64,000 bases of DNA, taken from positions 59,293 through 123,292 of the forward strand of contig CASZWJ010000003.1 in the NCBI GenBank assembly GCA_949493535.1, read 5' to 3'. The stretch is from an uncultured Alphaproteobacteria bacterium (lineage in GTDB: Bacteria; Pseudomonadota; Alphaproteobacteria; RF32; CAG-239). Each line of letters begins with the position of its first letter. The stretch's first letter is position 1. Below the pieces are notes generated by a model. The model was not told the DNA's origin, made no database searches, and saw nothing but the letters and a program-made list of their open reading frames with translations. Positions 38,528-46,997 of the stretch are shown piece by piece. The position numbers were made by a program, and so were the translations under genes.

Positions 38528-39826
38528 ATGGAAAAAGAATTAATTGATAGACCAAGATACATCAAAAAATTGGAAGCCTTAAAAGGACAAAGTGATTTGG
38601 TTAAGGTTTTAACAGGTGTGCGACGTTGTGGCAAATCTAAAATATTGAAACTTTTCCAACAAAAACTGAAAAAAGAAGATAAAATCAAAGATAATCAAAT
38701 TATAGATATTAATCTTGAAGATAGAATACAAACCAGAGAAATCGGCTTACAATTAGATGAAAAACAATTTCTTTTAGGATATGATAAGTTATTAGACTAT
38801 GTATTATCTAAGCTTGTACCAAATAAACTAAATTATGTTTTTATAGATGAAATACAATTACTCCGTAATTGGCAACAAGTAGCAAACACCCTTCGTTTGC
38901 AAGATAATGTAGATTTATATATAACAGGCTCTAATGCTTACATGTTTTCAAGTGATTTGGCTAATTCATTTGGTGGTCGCTATCTTGAAATTAAAGTTCA
39001 ACCATTTTCCTTTAAAGAATATTTCGGAGCTTATAACAAACGATTAACAGGAGATGGAACACTACAGCATGCCTCCTCATTGCAAGATGTTTATGCCCAT
39101 TATATCAAAGAAAGCGGATTTCCGCAAACTTTGGATTTCTTTTTTGACAGACAGCTTATTAACGATTATCTGTTAGATACTGTTTATACAAACACCATAC
39201 AGAAAGACATTGTTAAAAGGTTTAATGTTGATGTTGCAAAACTTGATGTTGTCGTCCGTTACTTGTTTGATAATATTGGCAATGAAACATCTACCCGAGG
39301 AATTGAAAGAGGGTTAAAACAAGGAAAATTTGATATCTCAGTTCCAACTATTGATACCTATATTCGTGGTTTATTAGATAGCTTCCTCTTATATAGATGT
39401 GAACGTTATGATATAAAAGGAAAACAAATATTAGATAGTAATCCTAAATATTATGTTGCTGATATAGGTTTGAGAACAGCCTTGTTAGGACATGAAGATA
39501 CGGACCTTGGGCATATTTTGGAAAACATTGTATATTTAGAGCTATTAAGACGAGGATATAATGTATCTCTCGGAAAAGTGTATAATGCTGGTAAAAATGT
39601 AGAAGTTGATTTTGTTGCTCAAAAAAGTGGCGGGAAAATTGAGTATTATCAAGTTGCCTTGTATGCTCTTATTGATGAAACAACATTAAAAAGAGAATTA
39701 GCTCCCTTGGAAGCGATTGATGATAATTACCCGAAATATTTACTATCTATGGATTTTGGAACTGGAGAAAACAAAGGCATAAAACGCATTAATGTTTTGG
39801 ATTGGCTTTTGGCTGATGATGAATAA
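38528..39826 (+). CDS. DUF4143 AAA ATPase (second)
   Basis: 432 residues. Walker A is LTGVRRCGKSKILK (about 24-37), Walker B YVFIDEIQLL, sensor ITGSNAYMFS. C-terminal DUF4143 with VEVDFVAQKSGGKIEYYQVA as the nuclease-like end. It belongs to the same family as 35169-36371 but is only distantly related to it; not a recent duplicate. AAAGGGG precedes ATG 38528. It is divergent from the winged-helix operon and ends in its own terminator. Confidence 0.85.
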   Translation: MEKELIDRPRYIKKLEALKGQSDLVKVLTGVRRCGKSKILKLFQQKLKKEDKIKDNQIIDINLEDRIQTREIGLQLDEKQFLLGYDKLLDYVLSKLVPNKLNYVFIDEIQLLRNWQQVANTLRLQDNVDLYITGSNAYMFSSDLANSFGGRYLEIKVQPFSFKEYFGAYNKRLTGDGTLQHASSLQDVYAHYIKESGFPQTLDFFFDRQLINDYLLDTVYTNTIQKDIVKRFNVDVAKLDVVVRYLFDNIGNETSTRGIERGLKQGKFDISVPTIDTYIRGLLDSFLLYRCERYDIKGKQILDSNPKYYVADIGLRTALLGHEDTDLGHILENIVYLELLRRGYNVSLGKVYNAGKNVEVDFVAQKSGGKIEYYQVALYALIDETTLKRELAPLEAIDDNYPKYLLSMDFGTGENKGIKRINVLDWLLADDE

Positions 39827-39854
39827 TAAATTTAGGCAGGTCAATTATTCAAAC

Positions 39855-39886
39855 AAGAGGTCTCAATTTGAGGCCTCTTGTTTTTT
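39855..39886 (+). terminator. Terminator of the second DUF4143 gene
   Basis: AAGAGG(t)CTCAA pairs with TTGAG(g)CCTCTT, followed by GTTTTTT. Confidence 0.8.
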
Positions 39887-40051
39887 AATGAAATTTATTA
39901 GAAACTCGTAGAATCTTACTACATAGGTATTTATCCGTAGATTTATGAGAAATCGCTTTTTGTAAATATTTTTTTATGTATCTAACCTACTGAATTTAAA
40001 ATAAATCTTTAAGAATCAAATAATTAAGTAATAAAAATGTAAAAAAAATCC

Positions 40052-40080
40052 TTGACTTTAGCATTCTCTAGAGTTAGGTC
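40052..40080 (+). promoter_or_regulatory. Probable promoter of the DUF3768-DUF1737 operon
   Basis: TTGACT and TAGGTC are 17 bases apart, with an 8-bp CTCTAGAG palindrome in the spacer that may be an operator. The rest of 39887-40118 shows nothing. Confidence 0.5.
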
Positions 40081-40118
40081 TCACTTAAGCTTTTTAGAGC
40101 AAAATCATGGAGATTCAA

Positions 40119-40451
40119 ATGGATAACAATAAAACGGAAGATATTGCAAAACTTAATGATGAGTTTCGGAAGGACTTTTCAAAAGGAATGCTTATGTTGA
40201 GCCAAGGTATTCATCTGAACACCGTTGAGGATATTGATAAGATTATTAGTCTTGTTCGCAATTATAAGACATTTAAACGAAACAATGACCCATATGGTGA
40301 GCATGATTTCGGTAGCTTTGAGTATAAAAAGAAGAAAATATTTTGGAAAATAGATTACTATGACAATGATTTGATACATTTTTCTCCTGATGCTGCAGAC
40401 CCCACCCAAACCACAAGAGTTTTAACTATTATGTATGCGGAGGAATATTGA
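40119..40451 (+). CDS. DUF3768 protein
   Basis: 110 residues from ATG 40119, which has GGAG ten bases upstream (an ATG 12 bases earlier opens the frame). Residues 60-110 carry the family hallmark DPYGEHDFGSFEYKKKKIFW and DPTQTTRVLTIMYAEEY. The family is known from alphaproteobacterial plasmids and islands; its molecular role is unknown. It is coupled by overlap to the DUF1737 gene. Confidence 0.85.
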   Translation: MDNNKTEDIAKLNDEFRKDFSKGMLMLSQGIHLNTVEDIDKIISLVRNYKTFKRNNDPYGEHDFGSFEYKKKKIFWKIDYYDNDLIHFSPDAADPTQTTRVLTIMYAEEY

Positions 40452-40621
40452 TACTAAAGTATGACATAATCTGCAATGAAAGTATTGATGGCCTGATTAG
40501 TGAAGTTAATAAGAAACTCAAACTCGGATGGCTATGCCAAGGCGGTATTGGTATTTTAACCGAAGGTGAATGTTATAAAGTATTTTATCAAGCAATAATT
40601 AAGGAGAGCCAAAATGGTTAA
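40448..40621 (+). CDS. DUF1737 small protein
   Basis: 57 residues starting at TTG 40448, overlapping the DUF3768 stop (TTGA) with GGAGG six bases upstream. The sequence YDIICNESIDGLISEVNKKL and then GWLCQGGIG plus YKVFYQAIIK matches DUF1737 (family pattern YDIV...L...V...L.eGW.p.GG). Function unknown. It overlaps the start of the recombinase gene by eight bases. Confidence 0.8.
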   Translation: MILKYDIICNESIDGLISEVNKKLKLGWLCQGGIGILTEGECYKVFYQAIIKESQNG

Positions 40622-41199
40622 TGAGGTTTTCGTAGATGATAAGAAAATAAAAGATATTCTGACTTATATCAGCGGAATGAAACACTCCGAACAAATCCGC
40701 ATGATGTTTTTATGTTCGCATAATGGTATGAGGTCAATCAATTTTGCTTATCTGCAAATTAAGGACATTTATACCGAGAACCTCAAAGTCAAAGATGTTA
40801 TCTGCTTGGACTATGATAAGAACAAAGGTAAAAACAAGTGTTCATATTACCTTAATAGTCAAATGAAAAAGGAGTTTGGTGAATATTTGAAGTATTTGCA
40901 ACAAAAGTGGGGGGGAAAGATTAACCCCTGAAACTTACATTTTTACTTCACAAAAACAGAATAAGCCATTTGCACGGTCAAGCATCAGCAGGCTATTTGC
41001 TTCCATTTATCGTAAATTTGGTATTCATGGGGCAAGCCATCTAGGAAGGCATATTTTTGTATCCAAACTTGTAAATGCAGGCGTTAGCGTATTTCTAATT
41101 CAAAAATTAACTAATCACCGTCACATTGGGACAACCCAACATTATTTTAATACCAACGAACAAATGCTTGCTAATGCCGTTGAAAATGTAAGGATTTAA
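40614..41199 (+). pseudogene. Tyrosine recombinase split by a frameshift in a G7 tract
   Basis: The first frame (40614-40931, 105 residues) contains the first catalytic Arg in HNGMRSINFAYL and stops after KWGGKINP. One base fewer in the run of seven G at 40909-40915 opens a continuous frame of about 194 residues. That frame goes on with RLTPETYIFTSQKQNKPFAR and contains HLGRH (HxxR), LTNHRHIGTTQHYF (His and nucleophile Tyr) and ends LANAVENVRI. So the full active site exists across two frames. It may be a dead gene, a sequencing slip or a slippage-controlled switch. Confidence 0.85.
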
Positions 41200-41219
41200 G
41201 ATAAAAAGTTTAAATCTTC

Positions 41220-41267
41220 TTGACTTTTGCGGAGATTAAAGCTTATAATATCCGCATAAATTGCGGA
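41220..41267 (+). promoter_or_regulatory. Fic promoter with TGCGGA operators
   Basis: TTGACT (41220) and TATAAT (41244) are 18 bases apart. A TGCGGA half-site lies in the spacer (41228-41233) and TCCGCA-taaat-TGCGGA directly after the -10 (41251-41267). This suggests repression, most simply by the winged helix of the Fic protein itself. Confidence 0.7.
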
Positions 41268-41275
41268 GATTAACA

Positions 41276-42376
41276 ATGTATATTCATGAACAAAAGAACT
41301 GGCCTTGTTTTACTTGGAATAATAATGAGATTTTAGATATATTATCTAAGGTTTCGTTTGCCGAAGGTTCCCTTTTAGGAAAAATGGAAAGTTTGGGATT
41401 TGATTTTAAGCAAGAAGCTCTTTTGGAGAACTTAACCGAAGAAATAACTAAATCAAGCGAAATTGAAGGTGAGTTATTAAATAAAGAGGAAGTTCGTTCT
41501 TCTATTGCAAGACGGCTAAATATACACAATGAAAAATCTGTCAGCAGCAGTCATCATATTGATGGTGTGGTTGAAATTATGATTGATGCGACACATAATT
41601 TTGATAAACCATTAACCTATGAGAGATTATGTGGATGGCATGCAGCATTGTTTCCAACAGGGTACAGTGGAATGTATAAGATAAAGACCGCTTGTTATAG
41701 AGATGATAAAGACGGACCAATGCAAGTTGTTTCCAATAACAGAGGGCGAGAAATTGTATACTATGAAGCCCCAAAGGCTATTTTTATCAATGGATATATG
41801 AATGACTTTTTTAATTGGATAAACTCAAAAGATAATATAAACCCTCTTATCAAAGTAGCCATAAGTCATTTATGGTTTATCAGCATTCATCCGTTTGAAG
41901 ATGGAAATGGGCGTATTGCCAGAGCTATTACGGAATATATGTTAGCCAAAGCAGAAAATTCGTCTTATCGGTTTTATAGCATGTCAGCACAAATCCAAAA
42001 AGAAAAGAACGAATATTACAAAATATTAGAAAATACGCAAAAAGGAACTCTTGATATCACAACGTGGATAAAGTGGTTTTTAGATATGATGCTCAAATCA
42101 ATAGAAACTGCTGAAACGACCGTTGGCAAGATTATGGTTAAAGCTGAACGATGGAGAGAATATAACAAATTCTCATTAGATAAGAACCAAAAGAAAATGA
42201 TTAATATGTTGCTTGATGGATTTGAAGGTAACTTGACTTCAAGCAAATGGGCCAAAATTTGCAAATGTTCACAAGATACGGCAAGCCGTTCTATCAAACA
42301 ACTTGTGGAATTTGGAATATTGGAGCAACAAGGAAGTGGTCGCAGTACGCATTATATTTTAACTTGCGGAGAATAG
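41276..42376 (+). CDS. Fic-domain AMP-transferase with N-terminal inhibitory motif and winged helix
   Basis: 366 residues from ATG 41276 (MYIHEQKNWPCFTW), GGAGAT upstream; the frame opens 15 bases earlier. The N-terminal region is DUF4172-like, with the inhibitory motif SSEIEGE (about residue 60), which blocks ATP in the class II Fic group. The Fic motif HPFEDGNGRIAR is complete. The C-terminal winged helix (WAKICKCSQDTASRSIKQLV) probably binds DNA. The family transfers AMP to target hydroxyls; the target is not visible. It lies between two 3' ends of tyrosine recombinase genes. Confidence 0.88.
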   Translation: MYIHEQKNWPCFTWNNNEILDILSKVSFAEGSLLGKMESLGFDFKQEALLENLTEEITKSSEIEGELLNKEEVRSSIARRLNIHNEKSVSSSHHIDGVVEIMIDATHNFDKPLTYERLCGWHAALFPTGYSGMYKIKTACYRDDKDGPMQVVSNNRGREIVYYEAPKAIFINGYMNDFFNWINSKDNINPLIKVAISHLWFISIHPFEDGNGRIARAITEYMLAKAENSSYRFYSMSAQIQKEKNEYYKILENTQKGTLDITTWIKWFLDMMLKSIETAETTVGKIMVKAERWREYNKFSLDKNQKKMINMLLDGFEGNLTSSKWAKICKCSQDTASRSIKQLVEFGILEQQGSGRSTHYILTCGE

Positions 42377-42387
42377 CTTTTTCAATC

Positions 42388-42404
42388 TCCGCAAATTTTG
42401 CGGA
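42388..42404. promoter_or_regulatory. TCCGCA palindrome downstream of Fic
   Basis: TCCGCAA-att-TTGCGGA, the same motif as in front of Fic and in front of the DUF4143 gene at 36371. Confidence 0.55.
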
Positions 42405-42428
42405 TTTTGTGCGTGATTATAATTACTC

Positions 42429-42458
42429 GCTAATACTATGGAGAATGTAAGAATTTAG
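42429..42458 (+). pseudogene. 3' end of a second tyrosine recombinase gene
   Basis: The frame reads ANTMENVRI-stop, matching the ANAVENVRI-stop that ends the recombinase at 41199. DNA similarity extends a few codons to both sides with substitutions. Only the last codons remain. The Fic gene thus lies between two such ends. Confidence 0.5.
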
Positions 42459-42565
42459 AATAAAATGTCAAAAAAGATTATGATTTTTAACAAAGTTTGA
42501 CATTTTATGATTGTGGCATTTTAGAGCTAATTGAAAAGTCTATATTTTCCAAGGAATTCAGAAGA

Positions 42566-42600
42566 AATGTCAAAGAATGTATCTTCTTTGACATTTTTTT
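42566..42600 (+). terminator. Terminator downstream of the Fic region
   Basis: AATGTCAAAGAA pairs with TTCTTTGACATT around TGTATC, followed by T5. Confidence 0.7.
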
Positions 42601-43030
42601 ATTTCAATAAGTTTTCAAGTGCTTGAAGTATTTCCTCATTTGGATTTAACTTTTTAAAAAATTGAGGGGGGAAAAAAGGAGGAATTTTTTTTCTTAACTC
42701 TTTTAAAGTTATTTTTTTATTTGTTTTTTTTACATTTTTTAATTTTAGTAAACAGATTTCTTTCTTATTTTGTACATATGAATTATATATAGCCTTGGAG
42801 ATACACATTTGAGAAGAATATTTTTTCCATGCTAATTGAGGCGAAATTAATAAAACATCATCAATTTCTGCAAAAGAATCTATACAGGCTTCTGGCAAAG
42901 TTTTATATATCCAAATCCGTGTGCCTTTTTCCAAATTTATCTTTCTGGTTCTAACCTCATAAATTTTATTTCCTACTTCTATTTGCTGTGCATATTGGGG
43001 ATGAATAGATAAAATTACATTATTTACCAT
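42599..43030 (-). CDS. ASCH-domain protein
   Basis: 143 residues from ATG 43030 (MVNNVILSIHPQYAQQIEVG), AGGAGG upstream. ILSIHPQYAQQI...GNKIYEVRTRK and later RIWIYKT match the PUA-like ASCH fold, which binds RNA or modified nucleotides. The C-terminal 50 residues are Lys-rich (TNKKITLKELRKKIPPFFPP). It overlaps the GNAT-PIN-ASCH gene by 11 bases, so the two are made together. Confidence 0.75.
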   Translation of the reverse strand: MVNNVILSIHPQYAQQIEVGNKIYEVRTRKINLEKGTRIWIYKTLPEACIDSFAEIDDVLLISPQLAWKKYSSQMCISKAIYNSYVQNKKEICLLKLKNVKKTNKKITLKELRKKIPPFFPPQFFKKLNPNEEILQALENLLK

Positions 43031-45119
43031 AAATTCCTCCTTGTGCACAAATTTTGAGAAAATTCTCTCTATTTATTTTAAATTTTGTAACAAAACTGTT
43101 TTTTCCCACGCCTAATGTTGTTAAAAATTTTATATCCACATTTTTATTATACTGATGAAAATTATCAAAAGTAAATACGTCAATAAATCCATCTTTTGAG
43201 ATTTCCAACAGTTTATCTTTTTCTAGTACGCCTTGTAAGGTCAGCATATCCATCGCCTCTTCGCATCTTAGTTTATTAGAATATGTTACTCTGGCTATCC
43301 CTATTATGCATTTTATTGGGGCTGAAACATAAAACATTATTATAGAACCTTTTTTTATTGTTCCCTTACCAGGTTTATTAAAATAGGCCTTTTCTGTTTT
43401 CAATAGTGCAGGCTTACAATTTGATAGGCTTAGGCTACGCTGAATATCAAAATCATCACCTATCAACTCTTTAGCATAAGTATTGCGTATTGGTACAACA
43501 TATATGTCTCTATTTTTAGGAATAATTAGGGACGGTGAAAATTTCGTTTCAAACTCAAAAAAATTGTAGTAATCTTTATTCTTTAGTAAAATGCCATTTG
43601 TTATTAATTCTTTATATTCAGTAAGATTTTCAGGTAATGATAGACTCATGTTATCATTAACAACTTGTTTAAAACTAGCCCAGTTATTTTCTGTAATAAT
43701 CCTATCTGTTATTAAATGGCTATATTTTATCATACCATTATTTTCAGTTGTTTGTGAGAACCCTCTAGTTTTAAGAACTTCATCAATATGAGCTATAAGA
43801 CCATAAGTGAAAATAGCAATAGAGCGTACTTTTTTTGATTTTATAACTCTAAAAATTGTTTCTATTATGTGGTCTAATAGTTCGTGGTTACACAATGTGT
43901 TTGAAAAAATATAAGCAATAGTACCTCTATTACTGATAATTGTTTTTGGCCATAAAGCACAAGCTAAATAGCTTTGTGCTTCTTGTTTAATTGCTATTCC
44001 GTCAAATGCAGGTAACTGTACTGTTTCCCTTGATATTTGAAGATTGGATAAACAGTCATTTATTATAGAAGAATCATCAGATATATTGATAAATTTATAA
44101 TTTAAGTCGTTTAGGCTAATTGTTGTATCTCTATTGGAAAGACAATCTTCATTTAGTATGAGTTCTTCTGGAGATATAATATCTAGATTGAATTCTTTCC
44201 CTAAAATTTTAGCTTTATTTAGTAATTGTTTGTCTCTTGTTATGAATCCCGTACAATTATTAAGGATACAATAAGTTAGATGCTTCAAATCTGAAATTTT
44301 GTGTACAGCGGATTTTGTAGCAGTATCTATTTTTCCAAATACTAACTTTTCTAAATTTTTATATTCCTTAGTGTTTTCAATATTTGTAATTAAAGACAAA
44401 GACGGGATATTAGCAATTAGTTTTGCAAGAGGGTCTGGATTTTTAGCATTTCTAGAAACTTCAACGTGAGTTTCATGAGTTATTAATAATTTAAAACTTC
44501 CATTAAAACTTCCTTTAATGAGTTCCTGAACTTGATTGGAATAGGCTCTATTCTCAATCAAATCCAGCAAAATATTTATATCAATAACATATTTACGATA
44601 AATATTTATGGGTTGGTTATAAGAGAAATCGGTTATTTTATGGGTAAATAAATTTAGCAACGTTGGTGTATTCAAATATGCTATACGTACATTTATTAGC
44701 CTTTGAGTTGTTTCTCCTCCTTCTTTCTGCATAACGGCAGAAAATCCCATGCTATTGTAAAATGAGTTGGCTACTTTCAAATCTGCAGCAACATTTGCGT
44801 GTAATTCTGTAATATAATGCTTTTCAGCCCAATTTTTTAGTTCATTAATTAGTTGAGAAGCAAAATGTGATTTTCTATATTCTGATAAGATATATGTTTG
44901 ATTAACAGTTATTTTGTATTTTTTCCAGGCAATGCTAAACATAATATGACCAACGTAATCCCCCTTATCATTCACTAATATCCATAAACAATTTTTTTTA
45001 CTAAGTTGTTCATAAACAGATATTGGTAAAAAACCAAAGCAATTTCTATGGCTATCAGCTTCTGACGATACCCTTTCTATATATGGTTTAACATCACTAT
45101 GTTTTTTTAATATTTTCAT
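43020..45119 (-). CDS. GNAT-PIN-(GNAT-like)-ASCH multidomain protein
   Basis: 699 residues from ATG 45119 (MKILKKHSDVKPYIERVSSE), AGGGAAG upstream. Residues 1-150 are a GNAT acetyltransferase (strand YVGHIMFSIAWKKY, acetyl-CoA loop SEYRKSHFASQLI, NSFYNSMGFS). Residues 175-330 are a PIN nuclease with acidic residues in YVIDINILLDLIE, HVEVSR and FITRDKQLL. Residues 370-490 resemble a degenerate second GNAT. Residues 560-699 (DIYVVPIRNTYAKELIGDDF, GSIIMFYVSAPIKCIIGIAR) are ASCH/EVE-like. This points to a toxin or defence enzyme acting on RNA; no signal peptide. Confidence 0.75.
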   Translation of the reverse strand: MKILKKHSDVKPYIERVSSEADSHRNCFGFLPISVYEQLSKKNCLWILVNDKGDYVGHIMFSIAWKKYKITVNQTYILSEYRKSHFASQLINELKNWAEKHYITELHANVAADLKVANSFYNSMGFSAVMQKEGGETTQRLINVRIAYLNTPTLLNLFTHKITDFSYNQPINIYRKYVIDINILLDLIENRAYSNQVQELIKGSFNGSFKLLITHETHVEVSRNAKNPDPLAKLIANIPSLSLITNIENTKEYKNLEKLVFGKIDTATKSAVHKISDLKHLTYCILNNCTGFITRDKQLLNKAKILGKEFNLDIISPEELILNEDCLSNRDTTISLNDLNYKFINISDDSSIINDCLSNLQISRETVQLPAFDGIAIKQEAQSYLACALWPKTIISNRGTIAYIFSNTLCNHELLDHIIETIFRVIKSKKVRSIAIFTYGLIAHIDEVLKTRGFSQTTENNGMIKYSHLITDRIITENNWASFKQVVNDNMSLSLPENLTEYKELITNGILLKNKDYYNFFEFETKFSPSLIIPKNRDIYVVPIRNTYAKELIGDDFDIQRSLSLSNCKPALLKTEKAYFNKPGKGTIKKGSIIMFYVSAPIKCIIGIARVTYSNKLRCEEAMDMLTLQGVLEKDKLLEISKDGFIDVFTFDNFHQYNKNVDIKFLTTLGVGKNSFVTKFKINRENFLKICAQGGIYGK

Positions 45120-45246
45120 CGCTTCCCTATTTTTGATATTCTTTATAAAATAATACTTGCAGAAAAACAAAATAAAGAAATTAAAGATTCACAGTTTTCT
45201 AATTCTTTTAAAAAAATTTAGCTATATAATTGGAGTATTAAACAAT

Positions 45247-45327
45247 TTACCCTACTTTCATCATCAGCCAGATTTGATGAATAATATCTTTTCTTGCCAA
45301 GATTTCTGTACGATGTTCAAGAAGTTC
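45247..45327 (-). pseudogene. Possible 3' end of a disrupted gene
   Basis: Directly beyond the recombinase stop, another minus-strand frame reads ELLEHRTEILARKDIIHQIW and ends LMMKVG-stop. It has protein-like composition but no start, and could be the tail of a gene interrupted by insertion. The rest of 45120-45328 shows nothing. Confidence 0.3.
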
Positions 45328-45328
45328 G

Positions 45329-46891
45329 CTATAATTTATAACTAATTTTTGTTCTTTCTCTGCAAGCTCTCGCCAGCCAAACTTGACAAGAGCCTATTTT
45401 AGCCAGTGCTAAGATAGGCTTTCTTATTGAAACATCTACATTTTTACCGTCTAATAAAATTTCCGAACAAAGTAATTTTAAAACCTGTTGTTTTTTGTCG
45501 TTGTTCAGAAAATTCCATATCTGGTCTGACATCAAAAGCAAGCCAGCCAAGTATTTGAGCGTTATCAGACCTTGTTTAGTCAGATGACTATAGTCGGTTA
45601 ATCGCTCTTCCAGTTTTTTCTTATCCTGTCTGTATTCGGTTAGTTTTTTGGTATATAAATCCTGTGTAATACTGCCTTCCGTAAACAGGTCTATCAACCT
45701 GCTTTCCTTTTCTGCAAAACCGGCAATCTGCCTGTCCAATGCCTTCTTGGCTTCTATTTCCATTTTATGGTCTTTGTAAATTTCTTCATCCAAACAGGCA
45801 ACCAATTTCTCGACAACGCTTTTAGGCATGTTTTTAAACGTTTTTAATGCCTCTCTCACTTTTTCAACCCCATTTTCCTCTCTCGTCCGATAGCCTCCGC
45901 ATTGCGGACAAAAAAGGTATTTATAAACGACTTTTTCTCCGCCCTTCTTTTTCGCCGGATGTACATTGATATCTGTCGAAACAACACCACCGCATTTTTT
46001 ACAGCGAACCAATCCTTTGAATACATATTCATGCTTCTGCACCTTATGATTTGCCTTACCTTCCAAAATTTCCTGACACCGTTCAAACGTATAGCTATCC
46101 GTCAGCCGCGGATAACAATGCGGATAATATTGCCCGCCACTGAACATCTCCCCGACATAAAAACGGTTGCTTAATATTCCGCGGATAGTCTGCTTATGAA
46201 GTTTCTTGCTGTTTTTCATCTTAAGCCCCAAGTCCGCGGCTTTCCGCGTTATCTGTTCAAGGTTATAAGTGCCAATCGAAAATTCTTTAAACAACCGCGT
46301 AATGATGAAATGGTTATTTTCATCCAGCACAATATCGCTGTTACCGTTAGCATCCTTTACATTTTTATATCCGACTGGTGCGTGATGTGGCCATTTTCCC
46401 TCTTTACGCATTTTTTCAAAGCTGCGTATTACATTATCACTCATCGTGTCTGTTTGCGACTGCGCAACTGTAATCCGAAAGTTCCACATCATCTTCTCAT
46501 GAGCTTTGGCATTTTTCGCCATAACGGCTTGTTCTGTTTGAAAATGAATTGCAATTTTTTCTTTTTCAATCAGCTTATTCAAAACATCATATTCCTTGAA
46601 GCTTCTTTGCAACCTATCAACTTTGTCACAAACCAAAGCAACCGGATTTTTATATTTTTTTATAAAATTTATCATATTATAAAATTCTTTTCGTTCTCCT
46701 CTGGTCGAACTTTCAACAACGGTAAACTGCTTAATAATTGTCAACCCTTGCCGAATACAATAATTCTTTACCCGGTCTTCCTGAGCATCAAGCGAATAAC
46801 CTTCTTTCTGCTCCCTGCTTGATACTCGTATCCATAAAACGGCATGCTTTATATTTTTATCATTCACAACTTTTGCAGCTTTTCTTCCCAT
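45329..46891 (-). CDS. Large serine recombinase with zinc ribbon
   Basis: 520 residues. Resolvase domain with WIRVSSREQKEGYSLDAQ (catalytic Ser in RVSS) over residues 1-150, Recombinase domain 165-270, zinc ribbon RCKKCGG...FCPQCGG near 305-345, coiled coil 370-420. The C-terminus ISYKL lies at what could be an element end. It is last in the operon that runs from 49153 and starts 106 bases after the 283-residue recombinase gene. Confidence 0.92.
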   Translation of the reverse strand: MGRKAAKVVNDKNIKHAVLWIRVSSREQKEGYSLDAQEDRVKNYCIRQGLTIIKQFTVVESSTRGERKEFYNMINFIKKYKNPVALVCDKVDRLQRSFKEYDVLNKLIEKEKIAIHFQTEQAVMAKNAKAHEKMMWNFRITVAQSQTDTMSDNVIRSFEKMRKEGKWPHHAPVGYKNVKDANGNSDIVLDENNHFIITRLFKEFSIGTYNLEQITRKAADLGLKMKNSKKLHKQTIRGILSNRFYVGEMFSGGQYYPHCYPRLTDSYTFERCQEILEGKANHKVQKHEYVFKGLVRCKKCGGVVSTDINVHPAKKKGGEKVVYKYLFCPQCGGYRTREENGVEKVREALKTFKNMPKSVVEKLVACLDEEIYKDHKMEIEAKKALDRQIAGFAEKESRLIDLFTEGSITQDLYTKKLTEYRQDKKKLEERLTDYSHLTKQGLITLKYLAGLLLMSDQIWNFLNNDKKQQVLKLLCSEILLDGKNVDVSIRKPILALAKIGSCQVWLARACRERTKISYKL

Positions 46892-46997
46892 ATTCTTACC
46901 TTTCCGTATTAAAATTATACTTTATTTTAAGATTCATCATTTTGACAGGTCAAGGAAGGCCGGATGTATTATCCAGCCTCCACTGGCCTAATTTGTT

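Noticed and set aside
35169..39826. The two DUF4143 genes as a recent duplication
   Set aside because: Sequences share only motifs, not extended similarity, and their operators differ.
24319..39886. Right end of the tRNA-Gln element at the similar terminator 39855-39886
   Set aside because: Only the terminator arms and T run look alike; no copy of the tRNA-Gln 3' end lies beside it.
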